Assembly: GCA_013400975.1 (NCBI GenBank)
Contig: WBMZ01003033.1
Coordinates: 62,001-126,000 of the forward strand
DNA: 64,000 bases
Direction: 5' to 3'
Origin: Atrichornis clamosus
Lineage: Eukaryota; Chordata; Aves; Passeriformes; Menuridae
Positions within the stretch are counted from its first letter, which is position 1, and every line of letters begins with the position of its first letter. The notes beneath the pieces are model-generated. The model was not told the DNA's origin and did no database searches. It was given only the letters and a program-made list of their open reading frames with translations. The position numbers were made by a program, and so were the translations under genes. This document shows positions 13,601 to 28,600 of this stretch, one piece after another.

Positions 13601-16600
13601 TGTATTTTGCTTTTTTTTCAAAACATGTGTGAATATATTGATATACAACACAGCCTTCACAGCAACAGCACCTAACTTTAAACTTGAGCCTTAAGGAGTA
13701 TACAGCTGCAGGGCAGTGGATCTCTGCTGCAAGGAGATCTATTCCTAGCAGCTCCCAACTGCTTTACAAGCAGTACCCTTCAAGAAATTCATAAGGGGCT
13801 ACTTCTTGCCTTCCATACAGAGAAGATGGTGTTTGAAAGGCAAATGGAAGTCAATGAAAATAAAATTAAATTTAAAATAAGTATCTTTTTTACATCAATT
13901 TAATAAACCCCCCCCCAGAGTTGCAAAATTACATTATACTGCACTACCTTCAGTATACGGTACCTTGGTGTCTAAACCCCTATGCCCTGAACTTATAAAA
14001 CACATTCTCATTATACAGTCAAAATTGTCCACCAAAAGAACAACCTTTTTTCACTTGCACTCCCACTTCTTTTCTCCTCCCCCAGCTCATCCAAAAAAAG
14101 ACATTTCAGAATTTTTCATTGGCCAAATTCTCAACAGATGCTAAACAGCTTGCTACGTTCTTCACAAAGTATACTACTAGGCTGGGGAAGTATTAAAAGA
14201 AATTCTTAAAGTCAAAAGTCTTTAGGACAGCTCAAAAGATAAAGATATTATTTCTAGTTAACCACTAAAGCAAGTTTACTTACTTTATCTTTTTGCTATC
14301 CTTATTTTGGTATTAAATTGTTCAACCTGTTAATAAGGCCCAGACAGACTTAACCTTACAGAAACTCTCATTGCTTTTTGAGTCAGGACCTCACTGCACA
14401 AGTTTTACCCCTCTTTTTAATTTCACAGCATCATCTATCCTTGTTCTCTTGTCAAGAGTGACTAAAATTCTCAAGCTATTTTCTTTTTATATAAAACTTG
14501 CTGACAGCAGCTCTCAAACATTAAAAACTTAGTGAGTGTGCAGTTATTTCCATCAAGAGTGTTTCTGAAATTCCTGAAACACAACAAAAATTAACAGCAC
14601 TTTAAACTTGCCTAACAGCATTAAAAAGTTATTTAGCATCTTTTAAAAGTTGCACAGAAATCACAAATAAAGAAACAAGTATGAGCTAGAACTACTACGG
14701 ATAAAAAGAAGAATCTAACCTTCTGATTTGAAAAAACCCCAAAATATATTCTTTAAAATATCAATATCTGAGTCCCTAACAAAATAAAAGCTACTAGTAA
14801 TCTAATTAATAGAGAACTACATTGTTTGGAAAAAATCTTGTTTCAAAAGCTGTGTGTTCCATGTGGCAAAAATCAAAGCAGTGAGTCTACAGGGGTCAAA
14901 GGAAGAGCAATACCCACCCTGGAACAGGGAGTAACATATACCACCAGGAATAAACTTGTATCATGGAAGCCCAGCACATCCCTGTGTCCTCCAGCAGCTA
15001 CATGAGCCCAGTTGAGGAGAGGGACCAAGGTAACACACAGAGACAGACTTTCTCCCAGTTGAGCCAGTTTCTAGGTAATTCCCTGAGGATTCCAGGCCTT
15101 CTATGATGAAAATCGGAGTCTCTCTACAATCAAAGAGAGACAAGCTAATTCCAAAATAAACTGGACTCTCCAATGCTTCAATATGGAAACTTTCTGTATG
15201 ATGGAACACTGCCTAACAAAACAAGCCCAGTTCTAACCTATGACATAATCCAGTGGAACAAGTACTGACAGCTACTTCTTTGGAAGATATCACTGTTACC
15301 TGAGTGAGGTAAATCATATCTTTGAAATTCTTTACAGGGTCTGGGCCCTGGGGAAGCCTGTAATGATGCCCAATCTCATGAAGCATCACAGTATTGCCAT
15401 CTTCATGGTGTTGCCGATGGAGAGAAAAATTGCTTGTGTAGGACCAGTCCTCAGGAGAAGAAACCTTTTAAAAAACCACTAAAGTAAGGTATCAGAATGA
15501 AAAGGTAAAATGTACATTTAATGATTGTCAGGATACCAAGGAAAGAATATCCATTAGAGCCTACTGACATCATCCAAAACCTTAAAATGGGTAGAATATT
15601 TCTACAGTGCCTCACACAGTCACGCAAGGATTTTGAATCACTAACATCCTTTGCTTAAATTACTTGTACAAATAAATGAAAGCAGACATTTCCATTTAAC
15701 CCAGAAGAGCAACTTTTGGCTCAATGGCATTTAACTTATGTATGGCCAAGGGACTTTAGAGTTTTGTTTGCATTCATAGTGAATCAGAAACACCCTAGAT
15801 GAATATGGAAGAATGGACTCTAGTCAAACACATTTAGGCATAAAAATTACAGAAGTTCACAAGACTATCAATACTGACAACATGTATCTATATTTTCAAA
15901 ACCGACCTCTAATAACAAATGATCATAAACCAGCTTTTTCAACTAAGGACAACAATGCAGCATAACTTATAAAGTTATTATTGCCGCACTTCATTGGAAT
16001 TACAATATAATTTTTTTAATTTAAATTTTTTTCTTTTTAGGCTGGATTGAATAATTTTTATTGTTACTAATATGGATGAATGTTCTGATTATGCCTCAGA
16101 TAATATACTTTGCACAGCAAATTGAAAGGAACATTCTGAACTCCTTCTGGTTGCATGCATGAAGATCAACATCTCTCCCTAGACAAATGGACAAACAGCA
16201 TGATATATCTCTGCTCCAACTGGATAAATAAGATAGAACATATAATATCTAAATTTAATAGGAGACAAAACCAAATCCTCTTATATGTAATACATTAAGA
16301 AAGAAATTATTTAAATGAAATAAATTGGTAAAATTTACAAAAATCAAAACATTTTAACACCCAGCACAATTCAGCTTTTGTCATGTTTCTTCTCTTTCTC
16401 AAACACATGTCCTTAGACACCACAAAAGCAAAGAGATGTTAGTCAATCATTACTAAGCTATACATTAAAGAGAATTACTGTTAAAAATAATGGATTCACA
16501 ATAGTCTCTCATCCAAACCAGGTTCCTCTTGCAACATCAAGGTAAGCATACTGAACACTGAGGAGGGAAACAGTACGGTTTCATCCCCTCCCTGCACACC

Positions 16601-19600
16601 AGCACACACCTGTATCCCACTTGTGCCACACCACATCTAACAACACATTACTACAGCTCAGATGCTGTAGTTTGCTGGGAAAGAGACTCACTGCCCGCAC
16701 TAAATGAGGGCAGAGGGGACAGCAAGGTGTGGAAGCACAACCTTACCTTTTCAATTGTACTGAAGGAAGGCCAGGACTGAAATCCATATTCTGAAGCAAA
16801 ACGAGTTTTAGGATACACTGTCCAGTTCCAGCAGTCATTGCTGTAGTCATAAAAGTGAATGTCACCATAATGGGTGTCATAAGGATCCTTGGAGAGCCAA
16901 CCTTCTTTAACTGACTCCAAGCCATTGGTGGGACTGGATGCAATAAAAGGACGACTCTTATCTTCCTGGGATTTTAAAAAAACAAAACAAAAACACAATC
17001 CCCTCACAAAGTGATTGGCTTTTATCATCTGAAAACATAGAGCATTTTTTGACAAGGCAGGGTGGGGGGCAGGGAGAACATGCCTTTTCCAAATTTGAGT
17101 CACCACCTAGGAAACATTCTCTTTTATGTCATAACATTCATCATCTTTACTTGCTTAATTAGCTTCTTACTTATGTTCTTGGAGGACAGCTGGGCGTGAT
17201 TCTGCTTGCTCTGCTGTTCTGAGGGATTCTCTCCTCACATCAAGAGATTTTCTATCTTTATACGCCTCTAAATTCTTAATGAAGGCTATTTAAAGTGTGC
17301 CTCGTGAAATATATACTCAAGGAACATTAATATTTGAGTACTGTGACTTCTTTATGGAAAATTATTACTTTTGCAGTGTTTTTGCAGGAATAAGGCCATG
17401 ATTTTCTCCTTTCTTATTAAACAGTCACCTAAATTTAGTCCTAACAAATCCAAGGTGCTCTGCTTTTAATGCTTGCATGGTATCATTACAGGTTATTGTC
17501 ATTTTAGCTGGCTCTGCATGCTAAGATAGATGGGACTACAAGTAGAGTTACATTTCAAATTGTTCAGAGCTGCCTTTATTTATAGCCTCAGTAGACTTAG
17601 AATCCTAAATCTTTTAACAGTACCCTACAAAGTACTGAAGGAATCCTTTTGCAGGTATAATTCATTTAACACACTGCTTGTAGTAAGATAGAGGCCCGAG
17701 TTAGTTACCAGTCACAAGTTACAGCAACTGGCTTCAACACAGCAACACACTAAGACATGTGCTTCATTATAAAAAATAATCCTGTTTTCCCATCTTCTTC
17801 TTTTTTTCTTGACATGAGTAATTAATAATTAACTAAAACAACTTATTACAGGATATCCTGAATTCCCTGAAATCTTTAACTTAAAGTTAGAAGTCTTTTC
17901 AAGTTATACAGTCCAGTACTACTAGTAGTTTACAGGTTTCCTCAGCTGGCTTATATTACACACGACCTGAAGTTATTTCACTGTGTGGTTCCTTTTGACA
18001 CTGAAAATAGTTGTTCCATGGATTTAGAATAAAAGTGGGTCCATCTTGGATGCAATGCTGCACAAGTGAACGGTAACTAAAACATAGTATCCAGCCAGAA
18101 CACCTCACTTTGTTGCACACACACTGGCCATCCAACTCACGTAGCTGACCACAGAAATAGCACAGCATACCTTTACAAACAGTTCAGCATAGAAATCTAG
18201 AATCAAGATGTTCAAGGCAGGAATGTAAGATACCATTACCATCTAGAATGCAAAACTGCCCTCAAGAGCAAGATCCTTTTCAGCAGGTTCTTTCAAACCT
18301 GGCCTCATTTTTGTTGTTTCTTCGTATCTCAACTCTTCCTGTAGGAAGGCATTCTAAGTTCTCAGAGTACAACGTCATTGACAATGCCAATAGGCTCCAA
18401 TAACAAGCAAAAATATTGCTGTCACCTGTATACTGAGTGGCTGTCTTAGCAAAGGAAAACTTCAGGTCATGAGCCTCATAACATGAGCCTCATCCTGAAA
18501 AGGAGAGAGATTAGACTAAAATTATCATAACCTGAAGTAAGACCATAGTATACAAGGGATAATTGGGTAGGAAAAGGCCACTAGCAATTTTAGGTAAATA
18601 AAAACTCATACTCTTGTTGAAGGAGAAAGTTCTAACTGAACAAAATTCTTACAGCATTTTCCCTCTTAGCTAGCAGGAGAGTTTAGAATACTCACCTGGG
18701 GTTCAAGAATTGTTTGGCAATCGCTATACAGTTATGTGACATTAATTTGGGACATTTAAATCAATTTCACTCTACATACACAGAAAAAAGTTAGTTAAAT
18801 GTAAAGTTAAATTAGTAAAATGTAAAAGTTAAATAATGAAGAACTGCAACACTTCTAAGACGAGAAATAAAACTACAAAAGCTGTGCAAAATGGGTAGTG
18901 CCAAATCACAGAAGACTTCATCAAGGATTTTAGGTTCTTGTGGACTGCATTCTCATGGTTTCAATTTTATCTCAAAATATTTTGCCTTCATATACTGTGT
19001 TTTTCAAAACTATGCAATATAATGACTACACAGCATGAGTACAATGTTTAGCATCACTTTTGCTTTATCTGCTTGAACAAAAAAAATTCAGTCACATCCT
19101 GAAGAAATAATATCTTTATAGATTTCTTCAACTGTTATTAAAAGACCTGAGGGCTGTTAAATGCTTTTTACAGTATTCTTCAACAAAATCAGGATAAAGG
19201 GAACCTGATCATCTAGATTCATTAATTAATGGGCAAGTTGATTTTTGTCCACTGAAAGTGAAGGCATTTGTGGATGTACTAAAAACAGGAAGGAGAAAAG
19301 AAGCAAGATCCACTACATTTTCAGGTCTTCCTTTTCATATCACAAAATGTTAAAGACGTAAGTAATTTTTCTGATTTTTTTACTTTGAGAATAACTCTTG
19401 AGTTCAGAGACTTGTTTAGAAGAGCTTGGAAAGGGCAATTTCTCAATATGCTCTTTTTCATGTCTCAAAGGGATTAAAAAAAAAAAAGGACATCCCAACT
19501 TGCTTAAACATTAAAACTTTTTGCCAAGCCATATCCCCCTACAGCTTCTTGAGATCACTTACACTAAGAACTATTTCTCGTATGTTCTTCACATAAAGCG

Positions 19601-22600
19601 TCACGTACTCTTTGATATAGACTTCTCTGTCAGCATAAGGTATGGAGAACCAGTTGCTTGCAATTGCTGCTTCATTTTCATTGTTACCACTCCACAGAAT
19701 TATTGATGGATGAGATTTTAAACGTCGTACCTGAAATACAACTGACAGTTTCAGAAGTCAAGCAAAATTACTTATCTTAAAAATTAATTTTTTTCTTTTA
19801 AATCATTTTATTACTACTTGAATTACAAGCCCACATGCATATTACATATGCTGAGCCTACAATTCCCATATTTCGCCACACGGTTCACTACTCCCTCAGC
19901 TTGCCAGCAGCCTCAAACTTTCGTAGTACACGCATTCAGAAGGACAAACTTTTAATATGCTGATATATATCTGCCTTATGCACGTGTGTGCCTCCATCCA
20001 CATCTACTCAGCCATATGTGAAGGGTAAATTCTGTGCAGTCTGCTTGACTGACTACTCCTGCAAGTAGTCAAAGGAGTTAAAGATGATTTAGCAAGATGA
20101 TTTAGCAAAGATATTTTGTGTCTGCTACATAAAGGTACACTATCAAACACTCCCAAACAACCATTTTTGGAAGGCTAACTTAAACAGTCGGTCAATAAAA
20201 AATAGGTTATGGGAAATAGAGCTTAGACACATGAACAAAATACCTGATGAGACACTTCTGCTCTTACGGATTCTAAATAATTCTGGTCAGTTGGATACAG
20301 CGCACATGCAAACATAAAGTCCTGCCAAATCTACAAGGGAAAGGAAAGAGTGAAAAAAAACCTGTCAGCAAATTATTTTGCATACTTGAAAAATATGTGG
20401 CTATTGGGATGCACAGTTCTTTGTTCAGACAGAAGTTACATATTTCAAAAACATTAAACTGAAATATTCTATAGGTTATTCTTGGAAAGTACCACCAAAA
20501 CATTCACTACGGGGTTCAGTATGTACATACTCCACTGTGGCTACCCTCAACATCAGGGCTATGAAATATTTACCCTTAGGAATCAGATCCTGACTGCCTA
20601 CATTGAGTGGAATACTGCTCAGTAGATGGAGTTCAGTAAGTTTCAATGAAATAATTAGAAACGTGAGCATGGGGCAATTTGCAGCTGAACAGAACAATTT
20701 CATATTTATTTACTGTTTTGCAGGTGTAACACCAAATCCCCATTACTTAATGAAAAGAGACAATAATTCTTCTGATGTGGTATTGTGCACACTTAACAGA
20801 TGCTAAAGTGTACTCATTAAGAAAACATTTCCACACAAAATAATCTTAAAAACAGCAACTCTTACCCAGTAAAAGGGGCAGAACCAAACTAGAGCCTCTA
20901 AAAACACAGTGATCTTTCTCTTCAAAGAAAGATCAAGCAGATACTACTAGAGAACAGCAAGCCTTTCAATTCAACAACAATAAACTCCATTTGTACCTTG
21001 AAGGAGAATTACAAAAAAGGGGAAGGGAAGAAGCCAAAAGAGATGGGTAAGATTTCTTGTTTAACTTGTTCTTGTTCTGTTTTTTAAATTGCTGTAACTT
21101 TGAGACTCCTTCTAGTCTATCTCAAATGTTAATGAAAAGACCTCTAGAAGGAGCACGTTAACCCAGAGGGGTCTGTAGGAGACTACACTTTTCTGAACAC
21201 CATGCTACATAGAGAGAGAGAGATCAGCTTCTCATACAATTGCATTTTCATTGCAGTCAGATTATGCTTTTCCATGGCTCTTTTCAGCATACATTCCCTA
21301 AGGAAACTGAAGATAGAGAATAGGACAGTAGGGGATAAGGGAGCCAATAATAGTTGTTACAATCCTAACACTGTACAAAAAAAGCAAAGCTATTGCTGCA
21401 GAATCACTCACAATCCTTTAGTGACTGTGTGGCGTCAAAATGCTCTATTGAAAGAAACTTTCTCTCACTATTTCCCTCAGTGAGTTATCACTGGTTTTCC
21501 TTAAGCACAGTTTGACTCCAATGCACTTTTAAGCCTTTGCAAGACCATCAGAAGAAACAAACCCAAAAACCTCCATCACCATCCCCTCCAGAAAAAGGGT
21601 CTGCTTTTCTGCATTTACTTGCTATTTTGGCTATTAAATAGGATCTAAATCTTACATTGAGCACTGCACAGGCAGATTTAAGTGGCCTACTTAAGGTGCC
21701 TAGTGTCAAAAATTAAAGAACTCTAAGTGCTCAGAAGCCTTGAAAATCAGGACACTCATTCAGATGACTAAAATAGATGTAACTTCTTTTTTTGCAAGCA
21801 CATACATCCAAAGGCGGCAAGGTACGAATTCAGTTTCCCTGTTTTTCATGGTGCAGAGTAAGACCAAACACACTTCTTGGGATTTTTAATACCAGATTCA
21901 ACTTGGCCTTCATCTAGTCAGTACTCATCAAAACTTATTAATAGTTGCCTCCAAGCTCATATAATCAAAGATATTCATCTAGGATTAGTGATTGCAGCAG
22001 GTGTTCACCTTACAGCTACACTTATGCTCAATTATAGCTTGTTCAAAATGGCCCTTTGGATAAGGCCTTCCGTGTTTGACTTTGGGCCAAATGAAAAGTT
22101 TGAACCAAAAACATCCAAACCTTTTCAGCTACTGCTAAAAAGGAGAAAATACTTTAAAAAGAAATAAAATCCATTTCCACAACTGAAAAAAGCATGGCTG
22201 CCTTCTACTATAAATTCTCCAAAATACCACTTCCAGATTCAACTGACAGCCTTTGTAATCAGAAACTATTCAAATTAAAAAGAAATTTTTAAAAATCCAA
22301 CCAACCAAAAAAATCAGGTTGATCTGACTTCTCAAACTGATACTCTACAATGTCCTCTGGAAAGATGGTTAGAACTTATGTATTTATTCTCTTATTTTGC
22401 TCATTTAAAGTGGATTTTCAATTACAAGTTCTTGTCAGTTAAGTAAGTGTTCTGTGTTTATTGTTTTTACCATTATTCCTATTTCATCACAAATATCGTA
22501 AAATTCATCTTGTTCATATACTCCTCCTCCCCACACCCGAAGTGCGTTCATGTTAGCATCTGCTGCAGACTTCAAGAGTAGCCTTAGTCTGTCAAATACA

Positions 22601-25600
22601 AAAAGGAGATACACAAGTTTTGTGACACTGTATCATACAGGAGTTTCCAAGGTTACACAAAAAGCAAAGAAATGAACACCCCCACCAAAAAAAAAAAAAA
22701 AACCAACCCAAACCTAAATCATTAGCAGGTAATCTAAGACTTATAACTCTAATAGAAAGTATCAAAATACTCTGGTTTCTAAACATGCATGTCTCAGCAG
22801 AGCTCTCAAAAAGCAATTTTTTGTGCAGAAAAAGTTGCTTGGTCCTGTTAACATGAAATAGATGGAGTGACACATGAGACTAAGTACTTTTACAAAAGTA
22901 TTGGCAGGACCAGATTTAGAAAAACTGTATTTTAATAATCATGTTGTTCTTTTCTCCTCTGGTGTTACTTGCTTTGTATGTCAATCACTTGTACTCAAAT
23001 TCTCTTTGAAACACCACCAGGAATGTATATTCTCTTCCTGAGTTCCACAATGCATATCATGAATGGGGAAGTGAGAGGCTGAGGAGAAAGACTGAGACAT
23101 TGAATCTCATTTTAAGGGTTTCAGGCTCCAGTCATTTTTCCTTAAATCATACTGGCAGCCTCTAAATTGCATGTGAAAGCACACTGTTGTCCTGTTCCCC
23201 AATTACGCAGAGCAAAGCTTAGTCAAAGTACAGTATAGCCCCCATCCCAGCTGCATCTCTGGGGTGCTGTGCCACTGTAATCCAAGTAGCCTAGATGAGA
23301 TCAGGAAAAGGGGAGAGAGACTACCATGCACTTATGCATCCCTGCATGGCATGGGTCAGGACATGGAAGAAGTGCATGTTCTCCAAGTACCAATGGATGT
23401 GTTCAGACAACAGCGTCAAACAGCCTCAGGATCATCCCTAAAAATACCCAAAAGGCCAGTAACCTATGAACTGCAAGCAATCACCTTCCCACCAGTAATT
23501 GCACTTACATGCCTTGAACATCACACAAATGTGTTCATGTTAATTAAGCCCTAATTCTGAAGCCTCCAACCCACAACAATTAGTGTCCTACCTTGAAAGT
23601 CTTACCCGCTAAAGCCAACCTTTGATAAAGCACATATAGAGAATCAGGAGGAGGAAAACGTGATCCCTTATCCTCAGTGAACATCAAATGTGGCTTACGT
23701 GTCATAGGTCACCCTGTCCTGGAAAGAATCTGCTGGAATCCAGTTTGAGCCTTTTAAAAAAATGGGTCGGCCATTGATTCTGAAGTAGAAACTCAGACCT
23801 GGTGAGCCAGGAATAGGCTCCTGAACAAGTTCTACTGTCCGAAAATAAACCTGTAAAGACATGAAAATTAGATTTAAAGCTGACAAAAATGAATTAAAAT
23901 GAAATAAAGAAAACCATTACAAAAGGGATTGAACTGAACAATAACAGCTTAGAACTTCTCAAGGAGTCAAAAGACATGGTCTCATCTCTAAATTCCTTCT
24001 TGCTTAAAACACACTGTAATAGGACTAGAAAGAATTCTTCCAATCAACCTGTTCACTTTTTAAAGTTGCTATCATATTAAGAGAATGAGAGAAAGCATGA
24101 GCAAATGACTGTGCATGTGTACACAAGAATGTAAGAGATAGAAGCAGTTTGGTTGTTGCAGAATTCAGCCAAAAGTCCAGCTGAATACCGGAATATAGTG
24201 GTTGCACCAGAGCAGACATCATTCAATCTGCAATTTTCTCCTCCCAGGAGACTGCAGCAGCTCAGTTGTAAGCCTTGTCCCCAAATGCCTAGCATCAGAT
24301 TCATGTAGTAAAAGTAAAATCTTCTCCTTTAGTGCCCTGAAACAATACCTTTTTAATAGGTGTGGCAATTAAAGAGAAAAAAATATGCACGCAAATACAA
24401 ATGCCAGCTTGCAAGTGAACAGCCCTCTCGCCATCACAGCTGTGTTGGAACAGCATGATCAGCAATAATGTTTCAGAGAGATCAGTTCAGCTAAATAACC
24501 ACTACCTCTGTGTAAAGTATTAAAGACTATTCCAGATAAAAGCACACCTCAAGCAAAAGCCAAATTGTTACAGTTGCTGCTTTAGCCTAATATATGGCAT
24601 TGTGTACTGCAGATGCTGAAACAAGAAAACATTTCTTCTTCCTGTTGCAGATGGAATAAAAGTTCTCAGGAAATCATTCCGGACTTTTTCTGGGACTTTA
24701 CTTCAGTCAAAGCAACAGTGCTGCTGGCGAGGGGTATCCTGATTGCACTGACAAAACCAAGCAATTCTACAGTCATGAGGGAGCAGTTAGTTCACTACAA
24801 TAGCACTTTGCACTGACCCCTTATTGGTACAGGTGCCTTCCCCACCTGCCATGGGGCGATGTGCAGCAGCTGCCATGTCAGCTCCTGCACACCTCCAAAG
24901 CATTACAGAAAACAGCTCTTTCAGGGAGGCTTTAAACTTCTTTTTCTCCTGCACTTTGTTCCAGTTCAACTTATCTAAGCCAGAAAGAAAACTCTTTTTC
25001 TTTCTTGTACCTGTGGCTCATTACCACAGGGAGATAACTGGGAAATTAAATAAAGTGAAGGAAAGATAATAGCAAATTTTAGCCAAAACAGGTTTGGGTC
25101 AGGAGGGCAGGAGCCTCATTTTTTTCTAGACTACCCCTAAGATAGCAACCTCTCCTCCCACAGATTACTATTTGTTTTACCTTTTCTAAAGGTCAGCTTG
25201 TAGAGTACAGCCTGTTCTCCCTCTGCCACAAGCTGCAGTTGAGGCAAGTATCTGTCAGTAAACCAGGCTAAAATTAACCTAGTTAAGTGCAAGTGATATA
25301 CCTGTCTTTAAGACAAAATGCAATTCTTTATTTCACACACCTGACAAGGCTGGAGTTTAAAAGGGAAATGACTAATCCCAGTACGGGACTGTATTTCCTA
25401 AACTTTCAGCTTATCAAAAATCACACATATAGACAGAAAACTATTTCTAGTGGTAGGGAAGAAAAAGAAAATCACTGCTTTTTTGCTTCCTCTTTGGTGC
25501 TTCTAAGTTAACTGGACAATTATTAACCAAATGCCTGGATAGAGACAATGCACATGACAAACTAGATGCATGAGTGGAGGTCGCAGATCACTGACCTCAA

Positions 25601-28600
25601 CCTAAACCTCTCTGCATCATGGCAGTGACCATTGCTAGAATTTAGGAGATTTATTTTAACAGGAGAAGTTGAATTTAAAAAAACCCAGTACTTCATACAA
25701 CTTTCACAGTTACCCTAACTACTGAAGACTACAAAATGAAAACTACATTATGAATACTACACTAGCAAAAAAGTTCTGATCTTCAGTGAATTCAATTACT
25801 TGGAGAAAAACTCCTCAGACTCCACTGTGGCTCTTTTTTACGGCACAAAATAGAATGGGATTTGTAGTTGTGGCTGCCAAAGTATTTGGGATGTCATCTT
25901 AATGGAGTCATCGGGCAGGTTGGGACTGTCTCAGAGTGCATTTGTAATGGAGTATTTATATTACTAATAGAAGTAACGTGATATTGCTTTATTCATGCTC
26001 AAGTGGAACTCATGCAACCGGCCAAATTCAAGGCAATTCAAGACACTGAAACACTCAGCCAGGACCACCCATACAGCAGGAGCAAGAGGAAAAGCTCCTT
26101 AGCCTCAGCTCACATTCGTAGGCCTTCAAGGTTCAGTGCAACTCCATTGCTCCTCAGGGGCCCATCTGGTAACAACACATCTTCCTGTCCCTAGAGCTTC
26201 CTTCTGCCTTATGGGGTAAAAGAAGAGCAAGGTGAGACAACCAGCATGCTTGGCTGTGTGCCTTTCTGACTACCAAGACCTTGGCCACCTTGAAAGCTCT
26301 CTGATAGAGCTTGCTGCCTGAGGGTTGAACATTTCTCCAGTCTTGGAGCACACAGAAGTGGTTCTCTAGCCACCACAGACCAATCAGCTGGATCTGTGCA
26401 TCATTATGAAACAGATACCTGCTTTTTTAGGTCACATGCAAAGGCTTTGTACACAGTTAAGTGACCTGTGGATCACATTTGGCATTCCCATATTTAGCAG
26501 TAGGAAAAGTAACAGGGATGAAGATGCCTAGAGCTGAAATAAGATCACAGAACACCCCAGCGACCTAACAAATTAGCACGCAGCATGAAAGCAGTGTGAA
26601 AACTACAAAGCCAGAAGGAAAGACTTCTGGAAGTCATGCTAAAATGCCTGGGGGAAAAAGAGGGTGTAGAGGGATAGACAGCTAGAGGCCAAGATCTTAA
26701 AAGCACTAAAATAGCCTTATGAAACAAAAAACTCTGAGTACAGTGCTGGAGAAATAAGCATACAGAAAGATTGGGAAACAGAACTGAGAAGCAAACAAAT
26801 GCCTGATGGGGCAATGAAAGAGGTAACAAATTCCTTGATAAAAGCCTGGTAAGAAGAAAACTTATCAATGGCAAACAGAACCCTCCATCAAGAAATCCAA
26901 TTTCACTCTGAGATATGACTTTGTTTCACATTATCCTGAGAAACAAACTCTAAACCAAAATATTCAAATGGGAAACCAAACCAAATCCCATCCTAGATGT
27001 TGGCCTTTATTCTGTTTTGGTTTTCTGGTACTCTGAACAGGAATGAATAAGTACTTCTCTCAGTCAGATTCCCAGCACAGCTGGCTAGAACTCTACAGAG
27101 CTCCTGCAAGTACATACTGGAAGGCCACACAGAAATATTCCCAAGGGATTAGTTTAATATTTTGAAGACTACTCTAACATGTGAGAATCCAGAAAGTAGT
27201 TCAAGCTAGGAGTAGCCAAATCTGACATAAGATCAAGCTGTGTTTTCTCTCATGTACAGTTCTCATTCTTCAGTTTTCACCTGCCTAAAGTTAAATAGAT
27301 ACTCATGTCGACACAAACCACTTGTGAAATGTCTCACCACTCCTTTTTTTTTTCTGGGGTGGGGGGGAGCAGGAAAGGTGGGAGTAGGAAATTTGTTCCT
27401 CCTGAATACAGTCCGTACAACATGGACAACAGAACTGACAACAAAACAACTTTCAGGTACATTAATCCCTGATTGTACGCTGAACTACTCAAAGTTCTTA
27501 TTAAGCTATATGAATGTTGCTATTCAGCCCTGCTGACGTGAGAGAAAATTATACTACAACATGAAAAAACTGCATACAGAGCCTTTTTCCACTCATACAG
27601 CTATGAGTGGGGTGTGACGGTGTGCATGTATGTTTGTCGGAATCTAAGACAGAGATTCACAAAACACATGAAGGAAGACTAGACTTTACACCATAAAGCT
27701 TTAAAGGCTTCATAGGTAGTTAATTTAAAATGCCCAGTATGTGATGCATTTGCGCTTTTTTTCCCCTCTCTCCCCTTAAGAAGAAAAAAGGAGAGGCTTC
27801 TGTTGTAGACCATGAAGTCTCTATGATCATATGCCACAAAGCTCTATAAAATATTCTGACACAACCACCCAAATGGAAGTGATTAGCTTTCCTATCATTG
27901 TGCAGTTTTCACATAGTAACAACAGAATTTTCCTTTTTACAGGCTTTATAGCTGTATTTCCTAAAACCAGTTTTTCCAAGCATAATATGCTGTGTTTACT
28001 TGGTACGGGTTTTTAAATTGTTTCAAAATTACGAAACTAAGAATAGCAAAGAATTATTATTATGACTTCATAATCAAACTACGGACTAGTTCTATAAAGA
28101 CTAGGACACCAGAAGCTACTGCTTTTTCATAAGGTTTTTTCATATGAACAGATGTTACAGCAAACAGCAGTTTAGATGCCTGGTGACCAGAGTCATTTTT
28201 AGTGAAGCAATACACACCAGAAACACCTAATAAATGCATACATTTACGTGGTTGAATCCACATGTTGATGCGATAAGGAGACCAGTCTAATCTGTATGAT
28301 TTTTCTTTTTAATGGACAATTGGAAATTACCTCTTCTAGGCTTCTTAGTAAAACCAAGCAGATAATTAAACAGCCAGTGTGTTAGAGGAACCCTTACGCA
28401 AAAATCCCTGCATATTACTTTCATAGTCATATTTAAGATGTTACCTCTTCTTAAACTTGAAGCACATCTACCACATTCTAATAAAAGAAAGTATGTTAGA
28501 TTTTTAGGAATGTGTCTATCAAATATTTTAAAAGCTAAATTAGCAAGAAAAATCTCAGTAATAAACCTTTGTATAACCTCTAGAAATCTAAAAGGGTTTT